A stretch of DNA of 7,166 bases from positions 1-7,166 of the forward strand of contig CAMBCD010000142.1 of NCBI GenBank assembly GCA_945863085.1, read 5' to 3'. Made by a program: the position numbers and the translations under genes. The notes beneath the pieces are model-generated. The model was given only the letters and a program-made list of their open reading frames with translations. It was not told the origin of the DNA and did no database searches. The stretch comes from Bordetella parapertussis (GTDB lineage: Bacteria; Pseudomonadota; Gammaproteobacteria; Burkholderiales; SG8-41). Below are positions 5,069 through 7,166 of the stretch, piece after piece (position 1 is the stretch's first letter; each line of letters opens with the position of its first letter).

Positions 5069-6295
5069 CTAAGAACTCCTCGGCCCGGCGATGCCCGCTG
5101 CCCAGGAGTAGGCCACCTGCTCTTCGGTACTGAAGGGGATCTCGACTGCGCTGCCGTGCGGGTATGACATGCTGTGCTGCTCGAGTTGACGCAGGCGTTG
5201 TGCTTCACGCACATGGATGAGCGCCAGCGGATCGGCGCAGCCGAGTTCACGCGCCGCGTGCAGCGGCCAGTTGGGGTCATCCATCAGGCCGCGCGCCAGT
5301 GCGATCAGGTCGGCATGGCCTTCCTGCAGCAGGGTTTCGGCATGTCGTGCATCGCGAATCATGCCGACCGCCACGGTGGGCATGCCGGTCGCGCACCGGA
5401 TTTCGCTGGCGTATCCCGCCTGAAAACCCGGCACGCGGGGAACCGCGGACAAACCGCCCTCGCCGCCGAGGGCGATGCCGCCGGAAGAACAATCGACCAT
5501 GTCCACGCCGCGCTGTTTCAGTTGACGCACCAGTGCCAGCGTTTCCTCGATGCCCCAGACACCACCCGGACCTTCGACCGCCGAACTGCGGAAAAACAAT
5601 GGCCGGTCCGCAGGCCAGACAGCGCGCACTGCCTCGACGACTTCAAGTGCATAACGCATGCGGTTTTCGAGGCTGCCACCGTAGGCATCCGTACGTTTGT
5701 TCGACAACGGCGACAGGAACTGGTGGATCAGGTAACCGTGGGCGCCGTGGATTTCACAGATGTCATAGCCGGCATCGATCGATCGTTGCGCAGCTTCACG
5801 CCAGGCCTTGATGGTGGCGCGGATGTCGTCCATGTCCATCTCACGCGGAATCACGCCGTCCGGCGTTGGCGGCAAGGGGCTGGGCGAGATGCCCTGCCAG
5901 GGCCGTTCGGCCTCGGTCAGCGCGGCACGATCCTTCAGCGGACCATGCTGGGAGGCGCGCCGGCCGCAGTGGCCGAGCTGGATCGCGGGCACCGCGCCCT
6001 GGGCGCGGATGAAATCGTTGATGCGGCGGTAGGCCGCGATGTGGCTGTCCTTGTATATGCCGGCACAGTGGTGGGTTTTGCGGCCACGTGCCTCGACGGC
6101 GGTTTCTTCACCAAAGACGATGCCGCAGCCACCCATTGCAAAACGGCCGAAATTCACCAGTTGCCACTCCTCCGGGGCGCCGTCGTCCGACAGGTACTGG
6201 CACATCGGCGAACTCACGATGCGGTTGCGGGAAACGATGGAACGCAGCTGGATTGGTGTAAACAGCAGCGGAACTGTGCGGGGCGTGTTGTTCAT
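5069..6295 (-). CDS. NADH:flavin oxidoreductase, old yellow enzyme family (YqjM/XenA-like)
   Basis: FMN-dependent ene-reductase, 408 residues, cytoplasmic. Such enzymes use NAD(P)H to reduce activated C=C bonds or nitro compounds. Features of the YqjM/XenA subclass: SPMCQY at 29-34, with C32 and Y34 matching the flavin-tuning Cys and the active-site Tyr; QLGHCGR at 106-112; HGAHGYL at 183-189, with H183/H186 as substrate-binding pair and Y188 as likely proton donor; GGSLENRMR at 206-214; R236 and R335 (ARGLM) as flavin-phosphate contacts. The C-terminus after about residue 355 is longer than in YqjM (338 residues) or XenA (363). The start at 6295 begins the conserved region (PLLFTPIQLRS); the frame stays open upstream to 6793, but that part is the shadow of hrpA. 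The ribosome site is poor (GAAG, 12 bases away). It lies 56 bp after hrpA on the same strand with no terminator seen between, so read-through is possible. The physiological substrate is unknown. Confidence 0.93.
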   Translation of the reverse strand: MNNTPRTVPLLFTPIQLRSIVSRNRIVSSPMCQYLSDDGAPEEWQLVNFGRFAMGGCGIVFGEETAVEARGRKTHHCAGIYKDSHIAAYRRINDFIRAQGAVPAIQLGHCGRRASQHGPLKDRAALTEAERPWQGISPSPLPPTPDGVIPREMDMDDIRATIKAWREAAQRSIDAGYDICEIHGAHGYLIHQFLSPLSNKRTDAYGGSLENRMRYALEVVEAVRAVWPADRPLFFRSSAVEGPGGVWGIEETLALVRQLKQRGVDMVDCSSGGIALGGEGGLSAVPRVPGFQAGYASEIRCATGMPTVAVGMIRDARHAETLLQEGHADLIALARGLMDDPNWPLHAARELGCADPLALIHVREAQRLRQLEQHSMSYPHGSAVEIPFSTEEQVAYSWAAGIAGPRSS

Positions 6296-6351
6296 GTTCT
6301 GGAATCTTCTGATACGGTAATCATGCAGTGTAATTGAATCACCGCAGGTCG

Positions 6352-7166
6352 CTAACCCATCAGGCTCCACAGCTTGTCGAGCCGTTTGTACGACACCGGA
6401 TACGGCGTTTTCAGTTCCTGCGCATAAAGCGACACGCGCAGCTCCTCGATGTGCCACCTGAATTCGGCGAGCCGCGGATCGACCATGCCGGCCTTCTGCT
6501 GCTGGTCGAAGCGCATTTCGTAACGGCCCCAGAGCTGGGCGATGCTCGCCGAATGTTTGGCGTCGCGTTCGGCGTTCGCCGGGAATTTGGCGAGCCGCAT
6601 GCGCATCGCCTGCAGGTAACGCGGCAGTTGCGACAGCTGCGGCCATGGCGTGGCCTCGAAAAATCCCTTGTAGACCAGGCGCTGGAGCTGCGCGCGGATA
6701 TCGTTGGCGGCGCGCGCAACAGTGCCCTTCGCCGCGGCCAGCGTCAGCGACAACTGGTGATGTTCCGTGGCGATGGTCGCGAATATCCGGCACGCCGCTT
6801 CATTGACGGCCGGCAGCCGTGTGCGCGCGCGTTTGACCTGATCCTCAAACGCCTTCAGTCCACGCGGCAGTTCGTCGTCGCCGATGAAGGCGCGGTCGCA
6901 GATCGCACTGATCAGGTCGGCGCGCAGCTCATCGACATTGGCGACAGCGCGCAGCTGCAGCGCCGCCTGCTCGAAGCCGCGCAGGTTTTTTTCGAGCTGG
7001 CGCATCTGCTCCTTGAGCACGATGCGCGTCAGGCGCACGATGCCGCTGCGCATAGCTGCCTGCGCCGCGGCTTCGACGTCGAACAACTGGATGGCCACGC
7101 TGTCGCCCTCATCCGCCAGCGCCGGATAACCGGTGACCTTGCGTCCGCCGCGGGTAAAGGTGAGGG
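6352..7166 (-). CDS. hrpA: ATP-dependent RNA helicase HrpA, C-terminal part (DUF3418), 5' end beyond window
   Basis: About 270 C-terminal residues of a DEAH-box RNA helicase that is around 1300 residues in E. coli. The helicase core is outside the window. What is seen is the latter part of the C-terminal DUF3418 region: GYPALADEGDSVAIQLFDV near the right edge, then RLTRIVLKEQMRQLEKNL, a DRAFIGDDELPRGLKAFE segment, LQRLVYKGFFEATPW, LPRYLQAMRMRLAKFP, and the typical ending EFRWHIEELRVSLYAQEL with PYPVSYKRLDKLW. HrpA is a 3'-5' helicase that rescues stalled ribosomes and processes some mRNAs. The frame is open right to the edge. There is no functional link to the neighbouring metabolic genes beyond possible co-transcription of the old yellow enzyme. 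Confidence 0.93.
   Translation of the reverse strand, partial: LTFTRGGRKVTGYPALADEGDSVAIQLFDVEAAAQAAMRSGIVRLTRIVLKEQMRQLEKNLRGFEQAALQLRAVANVDELRADLISAICDRAFIGDDELPRGLKAFEDQVKRARTRLPAVNEAACRIFATIATEHHQLSLTLAAAKGTVARAANDIRAQLQRLVYKGFFEATPWPQLSQLPRYLQAMRMRLAKFPANAERDAKHSASIAQLWGRYEMRFDQQQKAGMVDPRLAEFRWHIEELRVSLYAQELKTPYPVSYKRLDKLWSLMG

Noticed and set aside
5174..6337. Long plus-strand open frame of 387 codons over the old yellow enzyme gene
   Set aside because: The minus-strand protein carries all expected active-site motifs, and the antisense translation resembles nothing known.
6296..6351. Possible promoter for the old yellow enzyme gene (TTCAAT, 18 bases, TATCAG on the minus strand)
   Set aside because: Both boxes match the consensus poorly; too weak to annotate.
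6296..6793. N-terminal extension of the old yellow enzyme into hrpA, suggesting a 574-residue fusion
   Set aside because: These 166 codons overlap the conserved end of hrpA in another frame, and the flavoprotein's conserved part starts right at the ATG at 6295.

Overview
The window looks like chromosomal DNA of a GC-rich betaproteobacterium, most likely Burkholderiales. The main reason is two genes for Bug/TctC-type periplasmic solute receptors, a family greatly expanded in that group. A peptide/nickel-type ABC receptor, a YqjM/XenA-type old yellow enzyme and a proteobacterial-type HrpA helicase also fit. Species cannot be told from sequence reading alone. I see no tRNA, rRNA, CRISPR array, insertion sequence or phage gene.

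Layout from left to right. Positions 1-1559 (minus) hold a nearly complete ABC-transporter solute-binding protein with a Tat-like signal; its last residues lie beyond the left edge. The gap 1560-1833 carries a good sigma-54-type promoter for that gene and the intrinsic terminator of the next gene. Positions 1834-2823 (minus) encode a first Bug receptor. The 413-bp gap 2824-3236 separates it from a second, divergent Bug receptor at 3237-4196 (plus). That gap holds a promoter for each side, an operator-like palindrome and a candidate 45-residue lipoprotein ORF. Positions 4261-5052 (plus) encode an alpha/beta hydrolase, probably co-transcribed with the second Bug gene but behind a terminator-like hairpin. 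It converges, 16 bp apart, on a minus-strand old yellow enzyme gene (5069-6295). Upstream of that, on the same strand, is the C-terminal part of hrpA (6352 to the right edge).

How the genes may work together: the middle of the window reads as small-molecule scavenging. Three periplasmic receptors capture unknown organic solutes, and an alpha/beta hydrolase and a flavin ene-reductase could act on such compounds. No membrane permease (TctA/TctB or DppB/DppC type) is visible. The ABC receptor is the first gene of its transcription unit and runs off the left edge, so its permeases may follow there. The Bug genes are orphans within this window. hrpA is a housekeeping RNA helicase unrelated to this theme.

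I found no clearly new multi-gene system. The points most worth a second look are the sigma-54-type promoter, the hidden small lipoprotein ORF, and the operator-like palindrome next to a perfect -10 box between the Bug genes.
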